A DNA stretch of 64,000 bases from Rhodocytophaga rosea (lineage in GTDB: Bacteria; Bacteroidota; Bacteroidia; Cytophagales; 172606-1): positions 248,001 through 312,000 of the forward strand of contig NZ_CP048222.1 of NCBI RefSeq assembly GCF_010119975.1. Reading direction: 5' to 3'. Both the position numbers and the translations under genes were made by a program. This document shows positions 25,135-35,800 of this stretch, piece after piece. The notes under the pieces were generated by a model. The model did no database searches and was not told the origin of the DNA. It was given only the letters and a program-made list of their open reading frames with translations. Positions within the stretch are counted from its first letter, which is position 1. Every line of letters starts with the position of its first letter.

Positions 25135-25323
25135 ATGAAATCCTCCAGCAGAATTACCCATATAACCTTACGGATCTGGAACAGAACGATAATACCGGTT
25201 GCCCAATGTCTAGACAACTGGCAACGTAAAGTTAGCATCAAAACCCGTAACCGGTGGGTGCTCTCTATAATAAGCATATTACTAATGTATAGTTTTTTCT
25301 CACTGATTGTATTATTCTTCTAA
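25135..25323 (+). CDS. traL: Small TraL-like membrane protein
   Basis: A 62-residue protein with a basic N-terminal half (WQRKVSIKTRNRWV) and a single C-terminal membrane helix (SIISILLMYSFFSLIVLFF). Position between the traK block and traM, and size, match TraL of Bacteroides transposons. The order traK, x, traL, traM places it in the operon; 11-base gaps on both sides. Confidence 0.65.
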   Translation: MKSSSRITHITLRIWNRTIIPVAQCLDNWQRKVSIKTRNRWVLSIISILLMYSFFSLIVLFF

Positions 25324-25334
25324 ACTTATCTAGC

Positions 25335-26684
25335 ATGCAAGAACAAAAAGGATTGGCAGCCATTTTAACAGAGGTTCTTTACAAACCTTATTCGAGTGTA
25401 GCTTTGATGGGAGCTTTAGGGTTACTTGGAATCTCATCTGGCTTTATTACCTATCAGGAATCAACTGAGCAAGCTATGGTTTCACAAACCCTCGACACTG
25501 CCCTTCCGGCAATGTCTAAAAAAGTCTTTAAGAATAATAAATATGATAATGCTTCCTTAATTCCTTCAGATGATGAGCAGAACACCATTATTCTCCCTGA
25601 CTTGTCAGCGGAAGAAGATGAACCCAAAGATGTAGAAAGTAAGCAGAACAAGAAGCCGATAGATAATGGTTTTTCTTCCAATGAAGATCTTTCATATCAA
25701 TCTAAGGCCAACTCTCAATCACCTTCTAGCTGGAAAAGCCGCAACCAGGTTCGGTCTTATTATAATCAACGATTAAATGAGCGAACAATGGATAATGAGC
25801 AACGAATTTTGCAAATGACGGCACCTGCTCCATTGTCTAATGAAGAACTCGCAGAACGCAGCGCCAGGGAGGCATCCTTGAAAAAAGCAGAACAATTAGA
25901 GCAAATGGCCATCAGTCAATTAGAAAGGGCTCAACAGGGTCCTGGAGGTATGGCAAGTACAGGCAGAGAAGGATATAGTAATTCAACCAATACAAATGCA
26001 AGAGTATCTGCTGATAACTATTCTACTGACAGAGAATCTTCTCTTCCTGCGGCACAGGTTACACTTGCCAACCTGGATGAATATGTAGATGTTCCAAATG
26101 GCAGACAAGCTCAGAATTCATTTTATGGACTAAAGGGAGAAAGAAAACAGCCGGAAATGGTTTCTGCTAAACCTGTTCCCAATTCCATAGAAGCAGTCGT
26201 TCATGGAGATGCCAATCAGGTAACAGTGACTAATGGTTCTACCATTAAACTGCGCTTATTACAGGATATACAAGTAGGCACATATCTACTGCCACGCAAC
26301 TCATTACTATCCGGAGAATGCATGATCAGTGGGGAACGTGTACAGGTCTTTCTTACTTCTGTACGGGTGAACAGCAGTATTATTCCTATTAAAATGCGGG
26401 TGTACGATATAGATGGCCATTCCGGCATTTATGTACCAGACCTGGCTGTGAAAAATCAGATTGCCCAGACAGGAGCTCAGACAGTAACTGGTGGATCGTT
26501 AAATATGCCCTATATGATTCCCAGTGGCGGGAGTATGACCGAGATGCTGGTGGGCCAGACAGCTGTACAGGGAGCAAACCTGGCAGTAAATGGCATCCGG
26601 ACATTAGCAGCCAAAAAGATCAGCCAGCAAAAAGTCAGTATCCGGCCTAATTATAAAGTCTACCTCAAACAAGATCAAAATTAA
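25335..26684 (+). CDS. traM: TraM, VirB10-like conjugation channel protein
   Basis: A 449-residue protein with an N-terminal cytoplasmic tail, one membrane helix (about 22-38), a long low-complexity periplasmic linker, and a conserved C-terminal domain (about 270-449) with TVTNGSTIKLRLLQDIQVG and GSLNMPYMIPSGGSMTEMLVGQ. These fit TraM, the VirB10 equivalent that bridges inner and outer membranes. traN starts 4 bases after its stop. Confidence 0.9.
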   Translation: MQEQKGLAAILTEVLYKPYSSVALMGALGLLGISSGFITYQESTEQAMVSQTLDTALPAMSKKVFKNNKYDNASLIPSDDEQNTIILPDLSAEEDEPKDVESKQNKKPIDNGFSSNEDLSYQSKANSQSPSSWKSRNQVRSYYNQRLNERTMDNEQRILQMTAPAPLSNEELAERSAREASLKKAEQLEQMAISQLERAQQGPGGMASTGREGYSNSTNTNARVSADNYSTDRESSLPAAQVTLANLDEYVDVPNGRQAQNSFYGLKGERKQPEMVSAKPVPNSIEAVVHGDANQVTVTNGSTIKLRLLQDIQVGTYLLPRNSLLSGECMISGERVQVFLTSVRVNSSIIPIKMRVYDIDGHSGIYVPDLAVKNQIAQTGAQTVTGGSLNMPYMIPSGGSMTEMLVGQTAVQGANLAVNGIRTLAAKKISQQKVSIRPNYKVYLKQDQN

Positions 26685-26688
26685 TTGT

Positions 26689-27663
26689 ATGAAACAGTAT
26701 TTAATTGGCTGCATCCTGTGTAGTAGCTGGGTAAATCTCCCTGCGCAACAGTTGTCTGCAACGTCAGATAGTTATGTAGAAAAAGGGGAAATATCGGTAG
26801 GAAAGGATTCTATTGTACCTGCTGTTTCCAATACTATGCCCTACCTCCTTCCCATTTCGGAAAAAGCAATCCGGGCCAGTTATCCGCTTGAAACTTCGTA
26901 TGGAAAAACTACCCATATTATTTTCCCTTCCAGGATCATTTATTTAGACATTGGATCAGATGGGGTAATTGCCGATAAAGCAGATCCATCCGACAATGTA
27001 CTGCGCATTAAGGCCAATGTGAAAGGCTTTGAACAAACCACTCTGGTAGTAATTACAGAAGAGGGCAAGTACTATCCTTTTCTGGTAGAGTATAATGATG
27101 ATCCCAGGCTGCTCAACATCAATATGGCTGGAAATACTGAGCAGGATGTATTTTATGCACAGCAAACAGGTTCTATCCGGTCCACAACACCTGAAGGAAT
27201 TATAGTAGCAAATCAACATTTATCTGCGGATGAGGTACAGGATTTGTCAGAGAAGATTCTTCACCGCAAACGCTTTATCCGCAATGTGGGCACAATGAAA
27301 ATGCGGATGTCTTTTATGCTAACAGGCGTATATGTCTATCAAAAGACACTTTTCTTGCAAATCACTTTTGAGAATCGCTCGGAGATAGACTATGATATTG
27401 ACTTTTTTAAGTTTTTCCTCAAGGACCGGGATGTAACGAGACGAATGGCTTATCAGGAAACGGAGATTCCTGCTGTTAACCAGTATCCAGCAGCTAATAT
27501 CAGAGTGCCTCATCAGGGAAGTTTGACATTAGTATTCGCGATGCCTATGGCAACCTACGGCGAAGATAAAGTAATGGAAGTGCAGGTCTATGAAAATAAG
27601 GGTGGCCGCCATTTACGCTTTGAACTGGATTCTGATGTCATTATTCGTGCGAAAGGCTTATGA
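26689..27663 (+). CDS. traN: TraN, VirB9-like outer-complex protein (DUF4138)
   Basis: A 324-residue exported protein (signal sequence about 1-19). The region THIIFPSRIIYLDIGSDGVI and the C-terminal beta-rich domain match DUF4138, TraN of Bacteroides conjugative transposons, equivalent to VirB9. Its last codons overlap the start of traO by 4 bases. Confidence 0.9.
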   Translation: MKQYLIGCILCSSWVNLPAQQLSATSDSYVEKGEISVGKDSIVPAVSNTMPYLLPISEKAIRASYPLETSYGKTTHIIFPSRIIYLDIGSDGVIADKADPSDNVLRIKANVKGFEQTTLVVITEEGKYYPFLVEYNDDPRLLNINMAGNTEQDVFYAQQTGSIRSTTPEGIIVANQHLSADEVQDLSEKILHRKRFIRNVGTMKMRMSFMLTGVYVYQKTLFLQITFENRSEIDYDIDFFKFFLKDRDVTRRMAYQETEIPAVNQYPAANIRVPHQGSLTLVFAMPMATYGEDKVMEVQVYENKGGRHLRFELDSDVIIRAKGL

Positions 27664-28232
27664 GATATTTACTAGTATGCTTGTATTGCCTTTTGGAATT
27701 ATCAGCAATGGGGCAAATCCATCAACCTGGCCAACGGTTCATTGAAGCCGGAACTGGTTTACTAGAAAGTGGACAAGTTAGAAAAACGGCTAACGCCGGA
27801 TATTGGTTTAGAGTTAGTCTGGGGAAATATGGCAAGAAGGAAGGAGTATATGGAATTGGCTTGCTGATGCAAAGGAAATATTATCAGCCGGTAGAAGAGC
27901 TTCTGGCTGTTAATCAATACTTCCTGGAAGGCACTTTTGCTCCCAAATCTTTTGCAACTGCTGACCGGCTGTTTTACTTAAATCCTGTAGCAGGTGTATT
28001 AATAGGCTATGAAGGAATCCACTCTGGTAAGGCATTTTCTACAGACTCTGCTGCTGTGAATCCCAATAGATTCCTGGTTGGTTTTACCGGAGGATTAGCC
28101 GGAGAATGGAATATGACAAGTAAGACGGCTTTCATTCTATTTGCCCGGGCTACCTACTTACCTTCATCGGCTATTGAACGCTTTCATTTTCAGTATGGAA
28201 TAGGTATCCGGTTTAATTATTTTAAAGACTAA
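27660..28232 (+). CDS. traO: TraO, outer-membrane beta-barrel conjugation protein
   Basis: A 190-residue exported protein with a signal sequence (LLVCLYCLLELSAMG), then the FIEAGTGLLESGQ start of the barrel and alternating beta strands ending in FHFQYGIGIRFNYF, an outer-membrane-type C-terminus with a terminal aromatic. The family is specific to Bacteroidetes conjugative elements. Overlaps traN by 4 bases. Confidence 0.85.
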   Translation: MRYLLVCLYCLLELSAMGQIHQPGQRFIEAGTGLLESGQVRKTANAGYWFRVSLGKYGKKEGVYGIGLLMQRKYYQPVEELLAVNQYFLEGTFAPKSFATADRLFYLNPVAGVLIGYEGIHSGKAFSTDSAAVNPNRFLVGFTGGLAGEWNMTSKTAFILFARATYLPSSAIERFHFQYGIGIRFNYFKD

Positions 28233-28289
28233 ACTGCTTATCACATACTTCACCAATCCGTTTCCAGCGGTTTCTGGATACCAAGATTT

Positions 28290-28547
28290 ATGTTTACATC
28301 TGAACCAATATCACAACAAACTCCCTCTTTTCTAACTTCTGAAACGGCTAAAGATAGAATTCAGACCAGTGAATCAGAATCTTTTATAGTAAAAAGACAG
28401 GCTGACAACCTTCATATAGGTAGATGCATGCAGCTCATCTGGAATGAGGTGGATAGACTCACTGCTTTGGGTGTCATCAGATCAGAAGAGGATAAATGGT
28501 TTTTTGCCTACCGGAAAGCGATACGGATTCTTTCTGGTGATGAGTAG
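28290..28547 (+). CDS. Small hypothetical protein at the end of the tra operon
   Basis: An 85-residue hydrophilic protein containing LHIGRCMQLIWNEVDRLTALGVIRSEEDKWFFAYRKAIRIL, a compact helical segment. It lies 57 bases after traO on the same strand and may be cotranscribed. No domain recognised; it marks the boundary between transfer genes and the defence island. Confidence 0.55.
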   Translation: MFTSEPISQQTPSFLTSETAKDRIQTSESESFIVKRQADNLHIGRCMQLIWNEVDRLTALGVIRSEEDKWFFAYRKAIRILSGDE

Positions 28548-28578
28548 CCCCTATAAAATGGTGACATTAAAATGTGAG

Positions 28579-29514
28579 TTATTTTCTTAATTCTTTAAGC
28601 TCTTCAAGGTTTTCAGGATAACCAATATACTCTTGACCCATGTACTTTTTAAGAATTAATCCTTTAGAAACACCAAAAGGAGTTATTCTATCCTTAATTA
28701 TAAGACCTTTTCCTTGCATAAAGCTGATTATTTCCGGTTGGGCTACACCTAAAAGTTTGCTTATCTGAGAGGCGGATAAAAACTTAACTGTTGAGTACTC
28801 CAAACTTGCTGATTTGGACACACTTATTTCATCATTCCTTTTTACTGGGTAATTATTTTTTTCTTCAGATTTTGCATCAAGGTCATTAACCGCTACTTCA
28901 TATCCATCTAGTTTTTTTCCTCCAAAAACTCCAACAAATCCACTTTTTGCACTAATCTTTGGTTGTGTTTTGTATTTTAAAACTGAGTTATTGAAAATTG
29001 TTCCAAATTTTTCAATGGGATCTAACTCTTTGCCCATGCCAAATACATTTTCCTTTATTTTATCAACGCCCTGTGATAGGAGTGCATCAGGAGTACCTAA
29101 AGCTTTGTTCAGTATGCCTTTATAGGCATAATTAACTTTAATCCCTACTTCTATGTTTTTAGCTAATGAAAAGTCATATAGATTCAAGCTTGTAAGGATA
29201 AAATCATAATCATTCATGTAAAATTTAGCATGAAGTCGGTCATTATATCTTATCTCAATGTTGGGGAAATCTTTCAGAAATTCAATACTATTTCTTTTGA
29301 TACTTCTGTAGATATTATCTTCATTCTTTCCAAAAAGCACTTGTATAGAAAAATCATGGCGTTCTTTCTTTTCCCTTAATGCATCTTGAATGCGACTATC
29401 TAAATCAATGTAAGGAGAGACTAATAATAATTTAGTTTCTGCTGAGCGAATCAAATTCTCTACCTCAGCAATTAAATTGTTATCAAAAAGAAAATCCGCA
29501 TCTATGGTTGCCAT
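28579..29514 (-). CDS. PLD-like nuclease with C-terminal helix-turn-helix
   Basis: A 311-residue protein. Residues about 5-130 form a phospholipase D-type domain with one HKD motif: His95-x-Lys97-x4-Asp102 in LHAKFYMNDYDF, and a downstream SLN-x-E pair (Ser109, Glu122). Single-HKD proteins dimerise to make the active site and include the NgoFVII-like restriction nucleases. The C-terminal part (FLSASQISKLLGVAQPEII) looks like a DNA-binding helix-turn-helix. It is 157 bases downstream of hsdR on the same strand, so it may be an accessory nuclease of the restriction module. Confidence 0.75.
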   Translation of the reverse strand: MATIDADFLFDNNLIAEVENLIRSAETKLLLVSPYIDLDSRIQDALREKKERHDFSIQVLFGKNEDNIYRSIKRNSIEFLKDFPNIEIRYNDRLHAKFYMNDYDFILTSLNLYDFSLAKNIEVGIKVNYAYKGILNKALGTPDALLSQGVDKIKENVFGMGKELDPIEKFGTIFNNSVLKYKTQPKISAKSGFVGVFGGKKLDGYEVAVNDLDAKSEEKNNYPVKRNDEISVSKSASLEYSTVKFLSASQISKLLGVAQPEIISFMQGKGLIIKDRITPFGVSKGLILKKYMGQEYIGYPENLEELKELRK

Positions 29515-29671
29515 TATTCAAATTATTTATTAAGCATATTTAACTCAACAAATATAGCTGAGAGGCTATAATGAAATTGCTGCTATTTTCAATTTTGAAT
29601 ATACTTGTAATAATTTACTTATAAAGAGATTAGATATTTGGGACGAACCTCTAAAACAGTATTTACATCAA

Positions 29672-32600
29672 TTACGAACCTAATATCCTCTTCAAAGTAT
29701 CTTGCATAGCCATTTTAAAAGCATCGTCTTTAGAAATTAACCTGTACAAGTCGAGTTCGTTTTTGCGGTGTTTAGCGATTACTTCATCAAATATTTTCAT
29801 GAAAGCGATATCCCTGTTCTGGGCATCAGGATTCTCGGCATATTTCTCCTTAAAGTCCGGGTGGGATCTCATACTTTGAGCCAGGTTCACAAATTTTACC
29901 CTTTGTTCTTCAGGTGTTGCTTCCCATCCCTGAAACCACCGTTCATTGAAGCTTTTGATTATTAAATCCAATGGATCTGCAACTGATTCATCACCATGCA
30001 CCCCCCGGGGATTTGGATTTTGTGGGTCAAGTTCTGTTTCTGAGGCATCCAAACCTATGGCTGCATTCAACTTCACGCGTTCTAAACCATAGGTTGAAAG
30101 GTCAACAGAGTCTAATAATTTATCTAATGTATCTTTTGTAGGATCGGTAATGATAAGTTTGGGAATAAGAAATTTTAAGAACCAGAATAACTTTTCCCAT
30201 CTCACTACTTCATAGGGTATGATAGAAGCCATCTGTCCATATATTTTTACAAATTGTTTGGCTTTGATCTTAAAATCGGCTTTTTGCTTATCGTCCAATT
30301 CTAATCCCGAATTAAAACGGTCAGCAGCTATATCAATAATAGGGCTTAATTCCTGTGCATTTACACCACTGAAATACTTTTCTACAAAATTTTCTACTTC
30401 CAACCACTCATATACTCCTACTTCATCCATGGTAGTCTTCAATTCATGCAGTACATTAACATCAGTAGCTTTGCTTAAAGTAGTAGAAGTGTAATATGGG
30501 TCGAAAGATTTCTTTATTTCCTCAGTAGAATTGAAGAAATCCAGTACAAATAAATCTTCGGTTTTCTTCCCTAGTTTGTCAGCTGAACGGTTTAATCGGG
30601 ATAATGCCTGGACTGCCAATACTCCTTGCAATTTCTTATCAACATACATAGAAGTTAATTTGGGCTGATCAAAGCCAGTCAGGTATTTATTGGCAACTAC
30701 TAATATACGGTATTCATCCATATTAAAATAGCGGGCTATTTTATCGGATATATATCCGGGATCTGTTGGTTTATCTTTGTCTAAATGTGGTGGAAAATTG
30801 TTAATATCATCTTCAGAATATTCAATACCATTTACCTTTTTCTTACCAGAAAAAGCAACTGCAATTCTAAAGGGATTCCCTCTACCTTCTAAATGTTTAC
30901 GGAGTGCGAAATAATAATGGATAGCCGATTCGATACTTTGTGTAACAACCATTGCTTTGGCTTTCCCTTTAAGCTTTTTTGTATTGACCACTTGGGTAAT
31001 AAAATGATCAAGCATAATTTCAGCTTTCGTGGCAATTGTATCCGGATTACGTTCTACAAAAGCCCGTAATTTCTTCTGAGCTTTTACCGTATCAAATAGT
31101 GGATTATCTTCTATGGATTTTGCTATTTCATAATAGCTTTTGTAAGTGGTATAATTGGCCAGAACATCGAGAATAAATCCTTCTTCGATGGCTTGCTTCA
31201 TGGAATACAAATGAAAGGGTTTAAAATCACCATCTGCTTGTTTGACCCCAAATTTTTCCAGGGTAGTATTCTTTGGTGTTGCTGTGAAGGCTAAATAAGA
31301 AGCATTGCCCCGCATTTTACGCGAACGCATTACATCCAGAATTTTATCCTGTGGGTCTGGGTCTTCTTCTTCGTCACTGTTGTTGCCCATCGCCCGGTTC
31401 ATATTATCGGATGCCGAGCCACTCTGGCTGCTGTGAGCTTCATCAATAATAACGGCAAAGCGTTTATCACTTAAATCAGCAATACCATCAACAATAAAAG
31501 GAAACTTTTGAATGGTGGTAATGATAATACGTTTCCCACCTTCCAGGTTTTCTTTCAACTCTTTGGATGAATACGCAGGAGCAACGATATTTTTAACCTC
31601 TGAAAATTCTTTGATATTTTCCCGTAACTGTTTGTCCAGTAACCTTCTGTCGGTTACCACAATCACTGAATCAAACAAAGGATTCGATATACCTTTGCTT
31701 CCGGGCACGGTATTATTTTCAGGATAAGTTTCTATCAGCTGGTAAGCTGCCCATGTGATGGAATTGGATTTGCCTGAACCAGCTGAATGCTGAATTAAAT
31801 AGGTTTGCCCAACTCCTTTTTTACTGGCATCAGCTATGAGTTTCCGTACCACATTCAGCTGGTGGTAGCGTGGAAAGTATAAGTTTTTTTTGCTTAACGG
31901 ATCGGTTTCTTTGCCATCGAAGCGAACAAAGTGCTGGATAATATTAGCCACACTTTGACGGATTAATACCTCATCCCATAAGTATGCTGTTTTGTGGCCG
32001 AATGGATTGGGTGGGTTCCCTTTACCAAAGTTATGTCCCAGATTAAAAGGCAAAAAGAAGGTGTTGGCTCCATCAAGTTTGGTAGTCATATACACCTCGT
32101 CGGTATCTACGGCAAAATGTACGATGCAACGCCCAAAATTGAGAAGTGATTGTGTTATATCTCTTTTGAATTTGTATTGATTTTGCCCATGCACTTTGGC
32201 ATTTTGACCTGTCCAATGGTTCTTTAGTTCCATAGTAGCGAATGGCAGTCCATTTACAAAAAGCACCATATCAATTTCTTCGCCCGGATTGCTCAAAGAA
32301 TAACGCACCTGGCGGGTAACACTAAATTCGTTGCTTTCAAAATTCTTTTTAATGCTATCGCTGCTACTGGCCAGGGGCAATACATAAAGCAGGGTAAAAT
32401 GTGCATCTTCCACTTCCAGACCTTTCCTCAACAGGCGGACAATCCCATATTTTTTAATCATCCGGTCCAGCCGTTCCAGAACTTTTAACTTCCAGTCACT
32501 TTGCTTCTGCAATTTGGCCAGTTCGTCTTTTTGAGTAGTTTCCAGAAAATGCCAGAAGCGATTTTCATCTATGGCGTATTTTACATTAAAATCTCCTGGC

Positions 32601-32827
32601 AATCCAATGTAGTAACCATTACCTCCACGGTATATAGCTGCCCTTTCGGCCACATTGTTCAGAGATATGCCTTGTTCTTTTTGTTCTTCTAGGCTGGTGC
32701 CGGTAAGACATTTTTCAATTGTTGCTTCAAGAGCTTGTTCATTGGTCTGGCTATGCATCTGGATACTGTTAATCTCTGAATGTAAAAGTGTAACCATGGG
32801 GTTGGATTGTGAAATTACTTCCTTCAA
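29672..32827 (-). CDS. hsdR: Type I restriction enzyme R subunit (HsdR)
   Basis: A 1051-residue protein. The nuclease core is Asp186-x13-Glu200-x-Lys202 (IDMVLF...MELKN). The translocase has Walker A QHSAGSGKS (346-354), DEAH at 462-465 and TATPKNTT. HsdR cleaves DNA after ATP-driven translocation when HsdS detects an unmethylated target. The first 23 codons overlap the preceding ATPase gene (stop at 32769); starts at Met11 (32797) or Met24 (32758) are possible, the last removing the overlap. Full length for the family. It follows an unusual gene order, hsdM-hsdS-ATPase-hsdR. Confidence 0.93.
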   Translation of the reverse strand: MKEVISQSNPMVTLLHSEINSIQMHSQTNEQALEATIEKCLTGTSLEEQKEQGISLNNVAERAAIYRGGNGYYIGLPGDFNVKYAIDENRFWHFLETTQKDELAKLQKQSDWKLKVLERLDRMIKKYGIVRLLRKGLEVEDAHFTLLYVLPLASSSDSIKKNFESNEFSVTRQVRYSLSNPGEEIDMVLFVNGLPFATMELKNHWTGQNAKVHGQNQYKFKRDITQSLLNFGRCIVHFAVDTDEVYMTTKLDGANTFFLPFNLGHNFGKGNPPNPFGHKTAYLWDEVLIRQSVANIIQHFVRFDGKETDPLSKKNLYFPRYHQLNVVRKLIADASKKGVGQTYLIQHSAGSGKSNSITWAAYQLIETYPENNTVPGSKGISNPLFDSVIVVTDRRLLDKQLRENIKEFSEVKNIVAPAYSSKELKENLEGGKRIIITTIQKFPFIVDGIADLSDKRFAVIIDEAHSSQSGSASDNMNRAMGNNSDEEEDPDPQDKILDVMRSRKMRGNASYLAFTATPKNTTLEKFGVKQADGDFKPFHLYSMKQAIEEGFILDVLANYTTYKSYYEIAKSIEDNPLFDTVKAQKKLRAFVERNPDTIATKAEIMLDHFITQVVNTKKLKGKAKAMVVTQSIESAIHYYFALRKHLEGRGNPFRIAVAFSGKKKVNGIEYSEDDINNFPPHLDKDKPTDPGYISDKIARYFNMDEYRILVVANKYLTGFDQPKLTSMYVDKKLQGVLAVQALSRLNRSADKLGKKTEDLFVLDFFNSTEEIKKSFDPYYTSTTLSKATDVNVLHELKTTMDEVGVYEWLEVENFVEKYFSGVNAQELSPIIDIAADRFNSGLELDDKQKADFKIKAKQFVKIYGQMASIIPYEVVRWEKLFWFLKFLIPKLIITDPTKDTLDKLLDSVDLSTYGLERVKLNAAIGLDASETELDPQNPNPRGVHGDESVADPLDLIIKSFNERWFQGWEATPEEQRVKFVNLAQSMRSHPDFKEKYAENPDAQNRDIAFMKIFDEVIAKHRKNELDLYRLISKDDAFKMAMQDTLKRILGS

Positions 32828-35800
32828 TCCTTGTTAGCTTTTCTTTTATCTCGTAAATCGGATTCCCAAGGAAAATTATTTTATTAGGTGTAACCCGCAC
32901 TATCATATAATTCTCATGTTCCATAGCTTCATTCACCTCACTATTTGAAATTTTAAAACTAGGATTTTCTTGATTCTGAGTTGATTTAACTTCTACTAAA
33001 ACCGCCTTATTTTCAAACCAAGCAACTATATCAATAAAAGCGTACTGGTAATGCAGAGTTATATAATAAAATGGAATCAACGCTTTTGCCAGTTCTGTGT
33101 CATCGCTTATATATTTCAGACAAGCTTTATACAATTCAGTATGCTTTTGATGGGTTTCATCATCTTTACGTAATTGCGTTAATATCAAATTATTAACTTC
33201 ATAAAGGGCTTCTTTTCTGAATTCAGTATTTTTAATCTGAAGAAAATACTTAATCAAAAAACTGACTACTTCTTCCTCTCCGTATGTGCCAATCGCTTCA
33301 AATTCATTAGAAGGTAATTCTTTGCCCTGATATATTACTTTCTTTGTTTTGACAGGTATGGAATTAACAACTATATTTTGGCCAGTTTCAAAACTTGCAA
33401 TACTTTTAGTTGAACTTTTACTTATATTTTGATAAATCCTTTCTACCTTAGATTGTATAGTAATTTCCTTGGATATTGATTTAATTGTATCACTGGAGAT
33501 ATTAGCAGAAAAAGCATCTGGAAACATATTCCTTATTTCATTTTCCAAGCCTTTTAACTTATCCTCTATTCCTATTTTCCCTGTTAGGTCTTTTAATTTG
33601 GCTTTCAATCCATCTGCTGTTGCACCTTTATAACTACGCAATATTAAATCCAGCCGTGCTAATTGATCATTATACATATCATAATCAATTTCAAGGTCAA
33701 AATCCGAGAATATGCCATCCTCGAAATGCTGTTTCTCTGTAGAAATTGCCGCCTGTAAAGTATGTAACTTATTAGCGGTATATATTTTTGTTATACATTC
33801 GCTTTGATGAGTGGAATTATACCTAAACCATAAGTGATCTGATAAAAAATCTTCACAATCAAACTGGTGCAGTATCCTTTGGGAAAAAATTGTAAACTTC
33901 TCTTCGTAATTAGTAATCCAGTGCCTTTTAAATATATGCTCCCAAGCCTCAATTTGATCCAAATACTCATTTTTAAGATCTTTCTCATTTTTGTGAAATA
34001 GTATCAGCTCTATAGTTTTTGCGATACTGCTATTGTTAAAAATACTTTTGGCTATGGCTTGCGCTCGAATATTACTAGATATGCTTTTACAAACAACTAA
34101 GGCATCTTCAGTAAAATCATAGAGTCTATTTTCTGAAAATTTCTTGATTGCGCCTATATTAATTTCTCTCCTCAAACTATCTGCTTCATAAAACTTGAAG
34201 TTTGAAAGCTTTTTGGAAAGTTGCGTAATTCTTTCAGGAGACTCAAAGAAGTCCGTATCGGAAAGTTTGCTAAGGGATATTTCTGTCAGTATATAGAAAA
34301 CTTTAGGTAATATGTCTTTTTGAAAAATGTCAGTAATATCTACATTAGAATGAGCTATAATTTCTCCTTCTTCTAACTCAAGAAGTTTCCCTTCAAACTG
34401 ATAACTTTCAATTTCAAGTTTACTTTTATAGTAACAAAGAACCAGTATATCTAAATTTTCAACTAAACGAAAATCTTGCTGATTATTCACCACATAAAAA
34501 TTGGTTGATGCTGTAAATGACAGTTCTCCATTTTTTATGATAAGGTATTCTTTAAGATGCTGATGTAAAGGCTCAAAAATGTTTTGGTAGAACCTGATTA
34601 AATGCTCCTTACATTTTAAACTCTTTTTACATGCAGCAATAAGCAGTGACAAATACTCTTTTGGAAAAACTTCGTATCGTTTTATCAGCAATGGTTGAGC
34701 TTCTTCACTAAATTCTTGAATCTTTAATCTTACCAGAAACGGATAATCATTATCATTAATAAGTGCGGGATGAACAGGTTTTCCGTGAGATATAATGTGT
34801 ATATCTTCTAAAATTTTAGTGTGTCTTAAATGGCTCTCCTGTGTCTTTTCTTCTTGCCATAATGCTGGAATATAATCCAGGCCATCCTGCAATACATCCC
34901 AAATAGGCTTATCTACAAAATAGTAATTGTTATGATAGGAAACTCCTAGATATTTCAGGAAAGTATTCAACTTTATATTTTCAGGCATTCGGGGTAGAAA
35001 ACCTTGATCCAACTCGTAAGAATTACAAAGCTGCGCGGGTTTGTATTTACCTGTCTTTGTTTTAAGAAATATTGTTGAAATGCTGAAATCTGCCAGATTA
35101 GCAGGCGTGTTGTCAATGTTATTTCTATTTATAAAACCATTATATCGGTGCGTAGAAGCTATATTTTCATCTGTTTTACCCATTAAGGTACTAATACTAC
35201 GTAAAAGATCCTTTTGCTGTGTTTCGGTTAATTGATTTTCCGGACCATGAAACTTGCCGGATGGAGAAACTTGCCGGTAATATTTGAGTACTTCATTTCT
35301 GTCAGTAAATTCTTTTATTCCTAAAGCTTTTCTAAAACCCTCATCTTCTATTTTATAACTGGTAATATTGATAGCTAAAAAAGAGGGAATAAAACTTTGA
35401 GAGCGATCCAATTTTTGTTCCCTATAAATTATTTCATCGTTAATTGAGCAGGAGTTACCGGCTTCGGAAGGGATAATCCGGGCATCCAGCATTTTCAACT
35501 GCTCAGCTAATTGCAGCTTGAAATTTCTCGGCCATTCCCATAAGCCACCATAATTCCTTGAATAGGTATAGATGAACGAGATACATTTTTCATAAAACTG
35601 GTTGTAATCATTTGAATCTAGAAATTCAGTTTGATTAAAATATTTCTTAGCTATACTGGAAATGAATTTGGAAGCCGTTTTATAATTATTATCCCATATA
35701 TTTAATATTGCTCTAACAGTGTGATAAATTATATCAGTTGCTTGTATTGTATCTAAATATTGCCAATTAAAATCTTCTAATGGTCTTTGATAAACTTCCG

